Notes under the pieces: model-generated
What the model saw: only the letters and a program-made list of their open reading frames with translations
Database searches by the model: none
Told to the model about the DNA's origin: nothing
Part shown: positions 45,601-58,737 of the stretch, piece after piece
How positions within the stretch are numbered: the first letter of the stretch is position 1
How the letters are laid out: each line of letters starts with the position of its first letter
Program-made: the position numbers and the translations under genes
Assembly: GCA_029962745.1 (NCBI GenBank)
Contig: CM057154.1
Coordinates: forward strand, 24,461,998 to 24,525,997
Direction of reading: 5' to 3'
Length of the DNA: 64,000 nt
Source of the DNA: Echinometra lucunter
Taxonomy: Eukaryota > Echinodermata > Echinoidea > Camarodonta > Echinometridae

Positions 45601-48600
45601 ATTTTATTTATGCTAGTTTATGCAAGTTTTTTGATAGCTGATAACCCTTGAAGAAGTTGCATGAAATGCAAATGAAAATTTCGTAACCTTAGGTTCAATT
45701 TTGCAATAAAATTCAATGTAAATGAATTCAAATGACATTTGACCTTGAATTTGCGACCTTTAATTTGTTCCACATGATTTGTATTACTTAATATCCCTTG
45801 TAAACAATTTCCATGTAATTTTGAATAAACGAAGACTTTTGAAATGAGGGTAACGATTCAAATCTTAACCTGAGGATATTTTTTTTTTTAAACTTTGACT
45901 TGGTGACCTAAAATTTCTTCCACATGATTTGTGATAACTGATGTTTCATGAAAAAAAAAATAAAACAAAATTAAAAATGATGATGTGCCGCCGCCTTCGT
46001 CGCAATCGCCGCCCCCGGAGTCGGAAAAGCGACGCCTATATCTCGCTCTTGATACGCCACCAAGACAATAAACGTGATTTGCAATTCTTTAAGTTCACGG
46101 TAAGAAACTTCCATGACTCCTATTTTTTTTGACAATCACGTAAATCATACCAAAGAAAAGTTTACTAAATACAGTTTTGAGTAATTAAGTTCATTAACGT
46201 TTTGAAAGTTGGATTTGGTACCCTAGAACCCTTCATTAGCTAGTATATTAAAAGAAACCGTTATATTCATGGTTGTAAAAAAGGATGCAATAAAAATTTG
46301 ATCTAGCATTTAAAAGGCTGAACCAAAACATGAGTTTGTAAAAAAAAAAAGAAAAGGCAAATTACTGCCTTTAAGTATTCTGTTTAAAAATTCGTGGTTA
46401 TTAATCTTAAATGAATAAGGGTCTGAAGAGTAAGATTATGCCTCGTATCATGCCTTGCCTAACTTGGCAGCATTGCCAGAATTGCATTTTTGGTGAGATG
46501 CTACATTCATAGAAGGAACCCCCTACACACGCTTTTCCAGATTTTTTTTATATAAAAGATATTGAATATAGCATTCAAACACTAAACATGATAAATGACT
46601 GATTTCAAGGACCTGCATAAAGGAAAAAAAAAATGATTTATTAATAAATCCGTGTAGCGTCTCTTTTGGCCAGCCATAATATATTTATTGGCATGTGATG
46701 GCGTTCCGTTTTGACTAGAAAAAAAAGACCGATTCGCAAGTGTCAGAAGTCCTTGTCTCGCAAGTTTTCTTTGTCCTTGGTGCAGACGTATTCATTTAAC
46801 ACTGAGCGGACAACTAGCCGTCCTTGTGTCCGCCAAATCTAATCATATTATTGTCATTTTCGTATGCATGCACGTGCCAAATTTGAAGTTGAAGGTAGTA
46901 GCCCACATTTGCAAGTGACAACCAATCTGCACAAAAGTTTTATTTTTTTAATAGATTGCTTTAGGCCACAGAAAAACACTCGTAAAGTCTAAGATCCCAG
47001 TACATTCCCGTTTAGGATTTTTAAGGAAATATTCAACACAAATTTTCTTTCATTTTCTTTGTTTCGTAAAGGTGTCTTCCTGAGCTTTAAGGCGCTTTAG
47101 TTTAGAGCAAATAAGGAACATAACTTAAATTACATGTATATCGTACATCATTAAATTCTCTTACAAGGATTGGCCAGGAATCAAGATCGTGTGACGTCAG
47201 ACCTCCGTATATTTTTCGCTATACCAATATTTTGACGTCACTTTTTTCGATATACGCTATCGATATCGTAAAAAGGTATCGCGATATGACCCATGACCAA
47301 GGGATGCGGTATAGGTGCCGTGGTCGAATGGTCTAAGGCGCTTGAGTGGAGACGCGAAGGTCGGGGGTTCGATCCCCGCGGTTCGGTACCTATGCCCTTA
47401 AAAGCCCCCTCACACCTAACCGAATTGCCTGAAATATGCCTTGCGATGGCTGGCGAAAGGCATTTTTTTTAAAAAATCGTTTTCAGTGGTAACTGATAGT
47501 AAATCATATTTACCCTTCGTGTTTGGGTTCGTACACCTTCTGAACTAACAGCTGCGATTATTCAGATTCGCGCGGAAATTTTGAACATGTTTAAAATTTC
47601 CCGACGAATTGAAAAATCGTTGGACATCTGTTTGAATTCGCATCTCTTATTTAGTCTGCGGTAATCGTTCGTTTATCGTTCGTGTGTTATTGTCGCGCAT
47701 AGTCCCTCATCGCGCTTTTTCCAAAGTGGACCGATCTCGAAAGAACCCTTAACGAAGCAACACGATGACAAAATATGAGTTGCGCATGGAAACGAAGATA
47801 CTATGACAAACGGATTTTCGCTTGCCATCTTCTATGCGAAGGGAAACCAATATTAACTTTTACTGAATTTTAATAGCGATACATACACGAAGACAAGGCC
47901 AAGAGATACTAAGACAAACTATGGATTGCGAATGCGAGCGAATGACCAGACGAATAATTTGGCGAGTTCTTTCGTGCCTTCCCTCTGCCTTTGCCTCTTC
48001 CTTTCACTGTCATGACTGTAGGCATGTTGCGTGGATGACTTCTCTGGCCGTACTGAAATCCGGACGGACCTGGTCGCTTTTTTACACCCCGAGGAGCGCA
48101 CACAAATGTACAAGAACGCCCGATCTATTCCCTCGTCTTCGTTTCTAATTGCACGCCATATCAAACCATTGCTCACTGTTCGTTCGTCTTATTGGGTTAT
48201 ATCAACCCTTCGCTCGCCTTCGGCTGCAATTTACTCAAAGAGATGAACTGAAAAATCGATATCCTTCGCATGTCATATTTATCCTTCGCTTACCGTTCGT
48301 TGATAAAATTTGACAATAGTTACTGATCGCAGGATTTGACGGAAATTTTATTTGAATTCGTTGAATTCGCGTGCATTTCGTGCATTTTTCCCATTCGTCA
48401 CCCTTCGTCCGCCTACATTCGATCAGGTGTGAGGGGGCTTTAAGCAAGGCATTTTTATCTACATTGCTCTTTTATCGTACATCAAACAAATGAAAATGCT
48501 ACAGGCATTGTTGTTACCAACGTGGGCACGTGATAACAAAAAAAAAAAAGGGCCTCACAAGAATCTGGGAATGCGAAACCCAGTAGTCATGACAACAAGA

Positions 48601-51600
48601 AGAAAACGCACAAGAAGCGATCTCGTCCAATAATAGTCAAGTTTGTGTCGTAGCAAGCTAGAAAAGCGGTGTTACTACAACCACGCAAGATGAAAGACAC
48701 TGACCTATCGATCCATGAAGATCTTACAAAGCGCAATCAGCAGTTACTTTATGAAACGAGGAAACATAGCAAAGTTCTCAAAGCGTGGACCTCAGATGGA
48801 CATGTCGTTGCGCTCCTTCCTACCACCGGAGGAAAGACAATGAGAAAGGGGATCAGGGACTTCGGTGATTTGAGAACACTTTGACTTAAAATGTATTTCA
48901 CGATGTTTTGTCTTAGTTTGTATTCCTCATATTCATATTCCCCCGTCCTTTTCTGGATTTTCTGGATATTCATTTTAATCAACAATGTATGATCGAATTT
49001 GTACCCATTTCTTTATTATGGTTAAATACCCATGCAGTAAATGTAATAAAGCAGTAAGGAAGAACCAAAAAGCCCTTTTATGCACTTTGTGTACAAATTG
49101 GGCACATATAGCACGTGAAGGAATTCCTAAATGCAAATATAAAAATTCTGAATGAATCTTTTGAGAGTTGGCCATACACTGTATGTATTATGAAACTGTT
49201 TCCTTTTTGGGGACAGGAAGATATTTTTTTCCGTTGAAAATTGTCTTTGCTGTTATCATTTACCCGATGATTCTGAATCGAAAGAAGATTATAGCTACAG
49301 CAGACTTCATGATTTTCCAAAAGAAATTGGTATTAAGTTAGCACACCTTAACATCAGAAGTTTGAGAAATAAAGTTACTGATGTAAAACAGTTTCCTTCT
49401 ATCAAACTATTTTTGACGTTTTAGGACTATCGGAAACATGGTTGAATGACGATCGTTAAAATTATATGATTTCTCTTAATGGTTACAAAATTGAAAGAAA
49501 AGACATGGATGCCAATGGTGGTGGCGTAGGATGTTACATTAGTGAAAATTTCAATCATGTGAGTAGAACAGACCTAGAAAGAAAAGAGCTTGAACTCATG
49601 AGGCTTGTAATCAAAAAGAGCAAGTAGTAGTTTGATTTTTATTGGTATATCATACAGGAAACCTTCCTGTCCAGGTACATTTTTTAGTTTTCTTGAAGAT
49701 AACATTGAGAAGGTAATGTCAGTCAAACAATATTGTTTTAATGGGTGATTTCCACTGCAATATGAAAAATGATAATACACTGTCAAAATATATGCAGGAT
49801 ATTTGTCGTACTTATTCAGCTCAATCAGTTAATTAAAGAGCCTACACGAGTTACACCTCACAGTAGTTCACTCATTGATTAAATTCTCACCTCGAATTCT
49901 ATTGCAAACCTAAAGTCAGGTGTAATGTCCATTGGTTTTAGTGACCACTGTGCAATATTTTTAGTTGTAAAGCGAAAAAATTCTATACTTCCTTCAAAAA
50001 TATGTAAATTTAGATTTTTTTCGAAATTTCAGGGAAAGAGAATTTCAAGAGGATTTGAGAAATCAAAACTGGGTCGATTATCATGACAAAAATGTTAGTG
50101 TTGATGAAATGTGATCTCATTTCAAATCTGTCTTTACAACATTGAGTGATAAGCAAGCTCCTTTTTTTTTGTCAGAAGAAGGCGAAATGGTGTGCCTTGG
50201 ATTACAAATAAATATATTACTTTAGCACGTGACCGTGATTATTATAAGAGAAGGTACAATACCACGAAATGTGATTGTTTTGGGGGAAAAGTTCATCGAA
50301 ACAAAGCAAATAACCTGAACAAAAAACTTTAAAAGAGTGTTATCAAAACGAGTTCTCGGAATGCGGGAATGATTTGAATAAAAATTGGAAGGTTTTGAAA
50401 AGACTTTTACCTTCAAAGCAAAATGAGGTAAACAACACGATTGTAATTGATGCTAACATAATGACCGACAAAGAAGAGGTGGCAAGTGTATTGAATGAAA
50501 CGTTTAATAAAGTGAGTTCAAATTTACAAACTAGTACATGTAACATTCCAAGAAATTTTAATTCTTTACAAACTTCATTTCTCAAACCGATTGTACTTTC
50601 GAATTTAATGAAATCAAATTAGAATTTGTTAGAAATGAATTACGCAATATCGATTGTAGGAATGGACGGTCTTCATCCTAAGTTACTTAAATTATCTGCG
50701 GATATCATTGCTAAACCACTCACCTTATCATTTAATCAATCTCTAAAACTTCACTATTCCCATTTGGTTTCAAGGTTGCAAAATTCACCCCAATACATGA
50801 AGGAGGTACGTTGAATGTAAACAATTTCAGGCCAATCTCAATACTGCCCTCTGTGTCAAAAATTCTAGAGAAAGCCATCCATAAACAATTGTACTCTTAC
50901 CTCAACCAAAACGATTTGTTATCAGAACGTCAATCCGGATTTATACCACTCCATTCCACAACATGTCTCACAGAAATTACTATCTTTTGGATAATGTGAA
51001 TTCGGGCCAGATTACTGGAGCAATATTTTATGATATTAGGAAAACCATTGTTGTTATTCCACATGAAATAATACTTGATAAAATAATAGTGTATGGCATA
51101 AGTAATAAGGTGCATGGTTGGTTTAATCTTACCTGATGGGAAGACATTGTGTTACAATAGATAATCATTGCAGTGAATATCTAACTGTAAAATCTGGGGT
51201 ACCACAAGGGTCAGTCTTGAGCCCGTTAATCTTTTGCTTGTATATAAATGACATTAATAACGCAAAAATTCATAGAAATTCCAAGCTATCTCTCTATGAT
51301 GACGATAGTGTCATTTTTAATAACGCGAATAATTTTTCTGAAGTTCAAACAAATTTGCAAAATGATTTAAACTTAATATGTAAATGGTTTGATATAAACA
51401 AGATGTATATACATCCACAGAAAACCATGGTTATGTCCTTCGGGTCAAAAAGAAAGTTGAAAAACAACCGTCTCTCAATTAACTTTACTGGTAATAACTT
51501 ACAGTGTGTCGAAGCTATAAAATACCTAGGAGCTATACTCGACTCGCAACTGACGTGGTCTGAACATATCAAATATGTATGTACTAAAATTCCCAGTTCT

Positions 51601-52610
51601 ATTGGCTGTATCCCTCGTATCAAACATCTAATACCCCCCAAAACTCGAATGAACTTTTATTTTTCTCTTATTTTTATCTTACCACATATCGACTATTGTT
51701 GCACTACATGGGGAAAATGTTCAAAGATAAATTTAAAGAAATTACAAAAAATGCAAAATAGATATGCGAGATAAATTTAAATAAGGACTACGACACACCC
51801 CGTTGTTTACTGCTTACAACTTTGATCTGGCAATCTATTGACCAAAGAATAAAATATCACTACTGTGTGTTAGTCTATCAAATTATGAATGCCATGGCCC
51901 CGACGTATTTAAAATCATCAATCAGTTATAGCACCTCCAACTATTGTACCTGGTATTCTTTAAATTCTCTACTTGACATTCCGTACCCCAAGAATGAATT
52001 TTTAAAAGAGATCATTCGCTTCTAAAGCAAGTTTCCTGTTTAATAAACTCCCTTTCGCAGTCCAATCAACTAAACGAATTGAAATATTCAAGCGCGGTTG
52101 CCGATTGGCAATATATTCATTGCAATAGAATCTCTGCTCTCATTTTCCTTATCTTATTTTCCTGTCATCCCTAATGTCATTTTAAGTGACTGGCATTGTG
52201 CTATGCCTGTCATTTTAAGTGACTGGCATAGTGCTATGCCAGTCACCTCAGAGAATCTATAATTCCAGCTGGAGCAGCTCGGTGTGTAAGGTATATTTGA
52301 TTATTATATAATGCTATAAAATGAATAATCCATACCCGAAGTAATTGGTCCCGCCGATGCTGAAGCCGTTGACGTAGATTCCAAAGTTCTGTTCGTTGTG
52401 GACACTGTAATAAAGCCACAAAATGAAGGACATTACAGTTTTTCTAGTTGATAGTAGTCATGAAGTACTGCATATATGACATACTGATAAGTTGATACAT
52501 TTCACGTTTTTATGTCAACATTGAAGATTCAGATTAAGTGTTGCGATTTAGCAATTTTAAGACAGTTCATATATACATATGTACATATATATATATATAT
52601 ATATATATAC

Positions 52611-52682
<72 letters not shown>

Positions 52683-52691
52683 TTATATATG

Positions 52692-52737
<46 letters not shown>

Positions 52738-53551
52738 CTAGTCTGTTAGTCCTTTATTAGTTGCCTGAGGATCGCATCTGCGTGAAACTCCGAGTAGCAA
52801 AACAATAAAGTACAGATGAACCATACGTTAACTGTGTAACTTTATTTATTTATTTATTTATTTTATTTCATGCTCTGCCTCATCACAGACATCGAGCACT
52901 CTTAATTACAAGGATAGCATTCACCAAGTGTATATATATATATATATATATTTCAGGAAACACTGAAAGTAACTTTCAGTGATTCAATTAATGTAACCCC
53001 TAGTCTAACTCAATATATCTGCTTTTAAACGGATAACAGACGGAAGGCTTTATGGAAACTCAAGCTGTTTTACATTCAATGATTTGCTCATGAAATAAGA
53101 CCAAGGACCTACCGCTAAGAAAGAAATGAATCAATAAATGTCATTTACATTTTTTTCCATTTATGTCTATATATATATATATATTTTAATTTCGATTTGA
53201 CAGAATGTTATTAGCTATGCTCTTCTGAAGAATCTTACCATCAGAGCTGAAGGCAGTTACATCATATATTGTGTTCCCAACAGTGATGTTCGATATACCC
53301 ATGGAGGAAATACTTTCCGCATTATTCATGATGTTCTCTGCCTCAGATGTGTTGTTTGCAGGAATGGTCATTTCGACTTCAGCCTTCGTGCTGCCGCTGT
53401 AGAACCTAATAACTACGCATTCAATGTTACTACTCAAGCTAGCGAAAAGACGTGTCAACTGTTTCAAGAGAAATTAGATATGTCGCAGTTAGCCTAGACT
53501 GCATCAAAAATATTGAAAAGGAATACAGATGTGTAGTGATAGCCTTAAAAC

Positions 53552-53588
<37 letters not shown>

Positions 53589-56500
53589 TAATAATAATAA
53601 CAATAATAATAATAATAAAATAATGATAACAGTAACAATAATACGGCAGGTCAATGTTAACGTTTGGTAAAATATAGACAATATGATAAGAATGCTGCGT
53701 TTGTATGTAAAATTCTTTACATTGTGCATTTAAACTCAAATAATGCATTTAAAGGCATTGGCTAACTTTGTGAGCAGCTGATTTAAAAAATTCTCAAACT
53801 AAGATGAAACATGTGTATGAGTACTTGTATTTATACTAAAAAACCCAGAAACCAACCATAATTTGGAAGGAAAAGCTGTAAATTAGACGCAAACCGCGAT
53901 TTTATTAGCTTTTGTCTCGAGAGACACTGAACTAAGAGGACCGTTTGGACGAATTCAAAAATACCGTTACTTGCCTTCCGCCGCGTGATACGTCAATACA
54001 CACAGTGCGGTCCGTTGAGTCATGTGCGCATGCGCACTCCTTACGTTGGGTCTATGCAACCGACCCTCGTATATTTTTCAAACATTGGTTCACATTTCTA
54101 ATATTTAAAAATACTTCCCGTGGATATTATGCTCTGAAACTTTCACACTGGTATTTTTACACTATAACCCTAATGTTTATCCCATTTTTAAGTAACAAAA
54201 TGAGATTTTTTAAAAATCATGACAATGTTAGCCAATGCCTTTAAGGTTAATGTCAGGCTGACATTTAAAAAGATAGCTAATAAAAATCATTCACATTCTG
54301 CTAATTCGAGGGTGAGTTTCTGAAGAAATCGTCGTCTGATCTGGGAAATGTTTGGTCGTGTACAGCAAACTGCCGGTGGTCTGGTCGTGTATACAACAGA
54401 TCCTGCAGTCGCCTGGTCGTCTATACTGCAGATCTAGTCGTCTAGTCGTATACAACAGACCGGTGATCGTCTGGTAGTGCGGTAGTCAGCTGGAGTTGTC
54501 TTGCAGAAGGGGTTGGTGGTGCCAAAGTCAGTTCGGGCAGTATACCTATGCCAAACGGATCCATGGCCAGAAGTTTGGAACCCGACTTAGTGAATCTGCC
54601 GGCAAAAGGCACCCTGACAAGACTACCGTGGACAGATTTCGACAAAGTCACCGGTTTCGTCACAATGCCTTAGCTAGACTTATTGCTCACAGAATATTCC
54701 TAAAGCAGGTAAGTCGTTCATTTTTGCTATAATGAAAAATAATACAAACTCAAAATAAAAAAGAAGAAAGGACAGAACAAAAATAATAAACTTACACGAC
54801 CGCAAAGAGCCTCCGAAAACCTCATAAAAGCCTCGGATGACCTGTTTGACAGATCAGTATCAAATGGAGCATCAAATGTGATGGCGATGGCAATTGTTAC
54901 ATCTGAAAACAAATAAAGAACGAATAAATCCTATGTTATACATCATTGAAAGGCACAGAGTCTACTTTCTTGATTTAGGGAAAAAAATGAAACATAGGAA
55001 AGAATAGTGCTGTTACCTACAGTTATTTGAAATTAATACGATTTGTTCTTAACGAACATTTTACAAATTTCTTGAATACGCCCTGGATATAGATCCCCAC
55101 AATACAGTTCCAGATCTTATTTCGACACTCTCCATGAATCACTCTATATTAAAAAAAGATGAACCACGTTGGAATTTGAGATGTTTAAAAGATAATCTAT
55201 GATAAAATCCGAATTGTATATCAAATCGAAGATACGGAAATAGTCCGCATATGCTCAAAGTATAAACCATGATTTGTACATGGACAGATATGGTCCGTAT
55301 TGTTTCAAAGACCACTGGTTATTTATTATTTCTGATAGATGACATATCGTTTTTGTTTTTTTTTAATCTTAGTATTTCAGTTATTGGCATTACTCATTTT
55401 AAAAGCGTTTTATTACTTTCTTGTGAATATTGCCTCACTCGAGTTTGTACATTAGTTATCAATTAGATTCATATTTTATCTGGTGTCAATGAAATATTGA
55501 GAATGGTTTATCAAATTAAATGATAATCTTATCTCTCATGAAATGAACGAACGAGCCATTGTCACTGAACGGTTTCGAGGTACGCTTCATTGGTAACAGA
55601 GAGGTCTTAAAAAGGAGCACCAATTTTATCAATGGACCATACTTATTCATACATGAATGATCACGATTTGTAACTAAAGGCGAGGAAAAGGATATTTCCT
55701 TTGCTTCAGCTTGATATACAATGCACATGATTTTATGATAAATTGAGAATTTTCAACTTCAAAAAAGGTCAACCTTATCCTTTACAGTGTGATTTATGTG
55801 TAGTGTCGATATAAGACTTGGCTGCATTGTCCCCATGTATTTAGCAAACACAGTCCCGGAATTTTCTTTGTTTAGGAAACTTTATTCCTTACATAACTTT
55901 CACTAGTCCAGCGTCAGTGAAGAGGTAAGTACCCCCTCTCCACAAAAACATATAGAATAAAAAATAAATATATCCTCTTAATTCTATATTTCTGTTACCT
56001 GCCCCCTAATTGGTCAGAATTTGGGAGATGATGATATCAAAATATGCTACAAGTATTTCGCAACTTAGAGGATGAACTTTTTCATATACGCACTTATCGA
56101 AGGCGTTTCTATCATTGTAGTAGTTGCTGGTGTTGACGTAGTCTCTGTCACGGTTTTGGTGTCCGATGTTGACGTAAACGTCTGTGTCATGGTCGTGATA
56201 TCAGGTGTTGACTGAGATGCACCTGGCATGGTAGTGGTGTCAGGTGCATTAGTCACTGTTGTAGCAGTAGATGTATCCACTGATAAAGGAAAAACCAAAA
56301 GAGGATTTAATTCATTTTTTTTTTTAATCGTATGTCGCATCAGCATCATGATTCACCCATTTTGCGAATTATGCTTCATTTTCACTCGCTTAGGAAGGAC
56401 ACGGAAAGAAAAAAAAAATCCCATTGTTCTTATACAGGTTTCCCCGCCCATTTTCGTTACCTCTTCATTCAATTGTCAAAAGTGTGCTTTCAATTTCGTC

Positions 56501-58641
56501 CTCTTTCAGTATACTGAGAAACGGAAATCGAGCATACATTTTATGAACACTACAGAAGAAACAGAAAACAAGCGGGGCAACAGACAAAAAAAAAAAAGAA
56601 GCAATCTATGACAGGGTTCGAGGAAGAGAGGAGAGAGGAAAAGAGAAGCAAAGTGGAGAAATATGCAACCATGCAACATATTATGGAAAAACAAGGATTT
56701 AAGTAATTACAAATTGAGAATATGGTAAAGTGGGTAGCTAGAAATATCACTACAGATAATATCCCGACCGCCATGTGTGCGAGGAATTTTCTGAGCATTG
56801 CTCAAAAAACAAACAGAGAAAGTAGTTCGATTCGCAATATTCCCACTGATTCATTGCCATAACATGCCGTTACCAAGGCGACACAGTCTGTAGCACATTA
56901 AAAAAAATTGTTCTTGCACATCCTACCCAAAGTTAATATGTGTGCCAAATTTCAACAGCAATATGTCCCCTATTTATTGCATTATGGCACATTAACCATG
57001 CCAACGCATGTCTAACCCGTTAACTAGTGAATTCTTATATTCCCAAAGACTTAATACAGGGGTCATCCGGTTCCAGCAACCAGTGGGTTAACACATTAAT
57101 AAATACGTCTGGCACATCTTCACAAGACAAATGCGTGTGTCAAATTTCATGAGCATTGCTTAAAAAACATGAGAAGTTTGATCAGCAAGATTCGCAAAGG
57201 ACCGACCGCCCGACCGACTGTACGCTGATTCAAATGTATATATATATATATTGAAAGAAATTTGACAAATGCAAACAACTATGGCACCTCCCTTGTAAAT
57301 AATAAACGCTGAAAGAAATGAAAATGGGGGAATAATAATTGCGTAGCTCCCTCAATGTTCCCCAGAGCTGTCATCCATTTTGAATCAAGGGTTGAAAAAA
57401 TGCCTCCGCCGGGAATCGAACCAGGGTCACTGGCTTAGAACGCCAATGCCTTACCACTAGACCACAGAGGCGGGCGAGCAGTTAGGCGTGACCGAATCTA
57501 ATTGACCGACAGACAGATTTCCAACCCTTTTTGATTCTTTATTTTGCTGCAGATGAGTTAATGATCAATGAGAAGCCGCGTGCCGCAATTGGATTTCAGC
57601 TAGAAGCCTGGATACATGCATAAGTCAGAATGAGGGGACAATACATTGAAGGAAATTTGACAAATGCAAACAACTTTGGCATCTCCCTTGTAAATAATAA
57701 GCACTGAAAGAAATGAAAATGGGAGAATAATAATTGCGTAGCTCCCTCAAGGTTCCCCAGAGCTGTCATCCATTTTGAATCAAGGGTTGAAAAAATGCCT
57801 CCGCCGGTCAATTGGATTCGGTCACGCCTAACTGCTGGCCCGCCTCTGTGGTCTAGTGGTAAGGCATTGGCGTTCTAAGCCAATTATTATTCTCCCATTT
57901 TCGAATTTTAATTTCTTTCAGTATATATATATGTATATATATAAATGTAAGGCATGTAGCCGAAAGCTCGGGACATTAAAGTGGAATTATACAGCTACGT
58001 CCGCTGTCTTGCGTGTTTCATTCTATATGTATATATATATACATGTGAGACAATTGAGAGAATAATAGCGTAGCATGAATCAAAGTTCCCCAGAACTGTC
58101 TTACCATTTTGGAAATTTTGCAAAGGTTGAAAAAAGTCTCCGCCGGGAATCGAACCCGGGCCTTTGGGTATGAACGCCAATGCCTTAACCACTAGACCAA
58201 GGAGACAGGCCAGTGGTTTCGGCGACTCCGAATTCGCTTAACCGACAGATTGACAAATGTTACTTATTCCAACATATACATGTATCCTAAAGCATTCGCT
58301 CGGATCCAGCTGAGGTGTGCGGCAGGTCATTGTTCGAAACTCATCTGCCACCGACAAAGGAATTAATTAGTGAGGTTTGAAGATTTTTCAATCTGTCGGT
58401 TAGGCGAATTTGGAGTCGCCGAAACCACTATCCCGTCTCCGTGGTCTAGTGGCTAAGGCATTGGCGTTCATAGCCAAAGGTCCGGGTTCGATTCCCGGCG
58501 GAGACATTTTGTTCAACCTTTGCAACATTTCCAAAATGGTAGGACAGTTCTGGGGAACTTTGATTCATGCTACGATCTCAATTGTCTCACATGTATTTAT
58601 TTCCACGAGAGTTGCCAAGGCTGTTGTATATGTTACCTGAT

Positions 58642-58737
<96 letters not shown>

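Larger units (their letters stand above)
48669..52250 (+). mobile_element. Decayed CR1-like non-LTR retrotransposon
   Basis: Parts appear in the order expected of a CR1/L2-type LINE: C-terminal end of ORF1, an ORF2 starting with a CxxC zinc module, apurinic endonuclease motifs and reverse transcriptase. The 3' part near 52176-52250 has a 34-bp unit (GTCATTTTAAGTGACTGGCA) repeated about twice; short 3' repeats are usual in this clade. The 5' end is truncated within ORF1. It sits in the intron between exons 52336-52404 and 45022-45093, antisense to the host gene. Confidence 0.85.
57240..57900. repeat. Direct repeats with embedded tRNA-like module, second copy rearranged
   Basis: Copy 1 (about 57250-57480) and copy 2 (about 57640-57900) share TTTGACAAATGCAAACAACT, AATAATTGCGTAGCTCCCTC and CCCCAGAGCTGTCATCCATT. 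Copy 1 ends with a complete antisense tRNA-like module. Copy 2 switches strand inside it: after GCCTCCGCCGG it continues as the inverted flank and the 5' half of the tRNA on the + strand. Confidence 0.75.
58040..58600. repeat. Inverted repeat pair, each arm with a tRNA-like module
   Basis: The left arm (about 58045-58255) and right arm (about 58388-58595) are inverted copies of about 205 bp: both carry the CAATTGAGA end, the GTTCCCCAGAACTG motif or its complement, the tRNA-like module, and GTCGGTTAGGCGAATT. The spacer is about 130 bp, and (TA)n follows at 58646. Confidence 0.82.

Noticed and set aside
45941..46132. Arg-rich 63-codon frame ([18 protein letters not shown])
   Set aside because: A local GCCGCC-rich patch with no splice context and no matching domain; more likely repeat sequence.
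54496..54732. 78-codon + strand frame ending at a GTAAG donor-like site
   Set aside because: GC-richer than its neighbours, but it lies in an intron beside a degenerate repeat, has no acceptor or family match, and is open on both strands; treated as repeat-derived.
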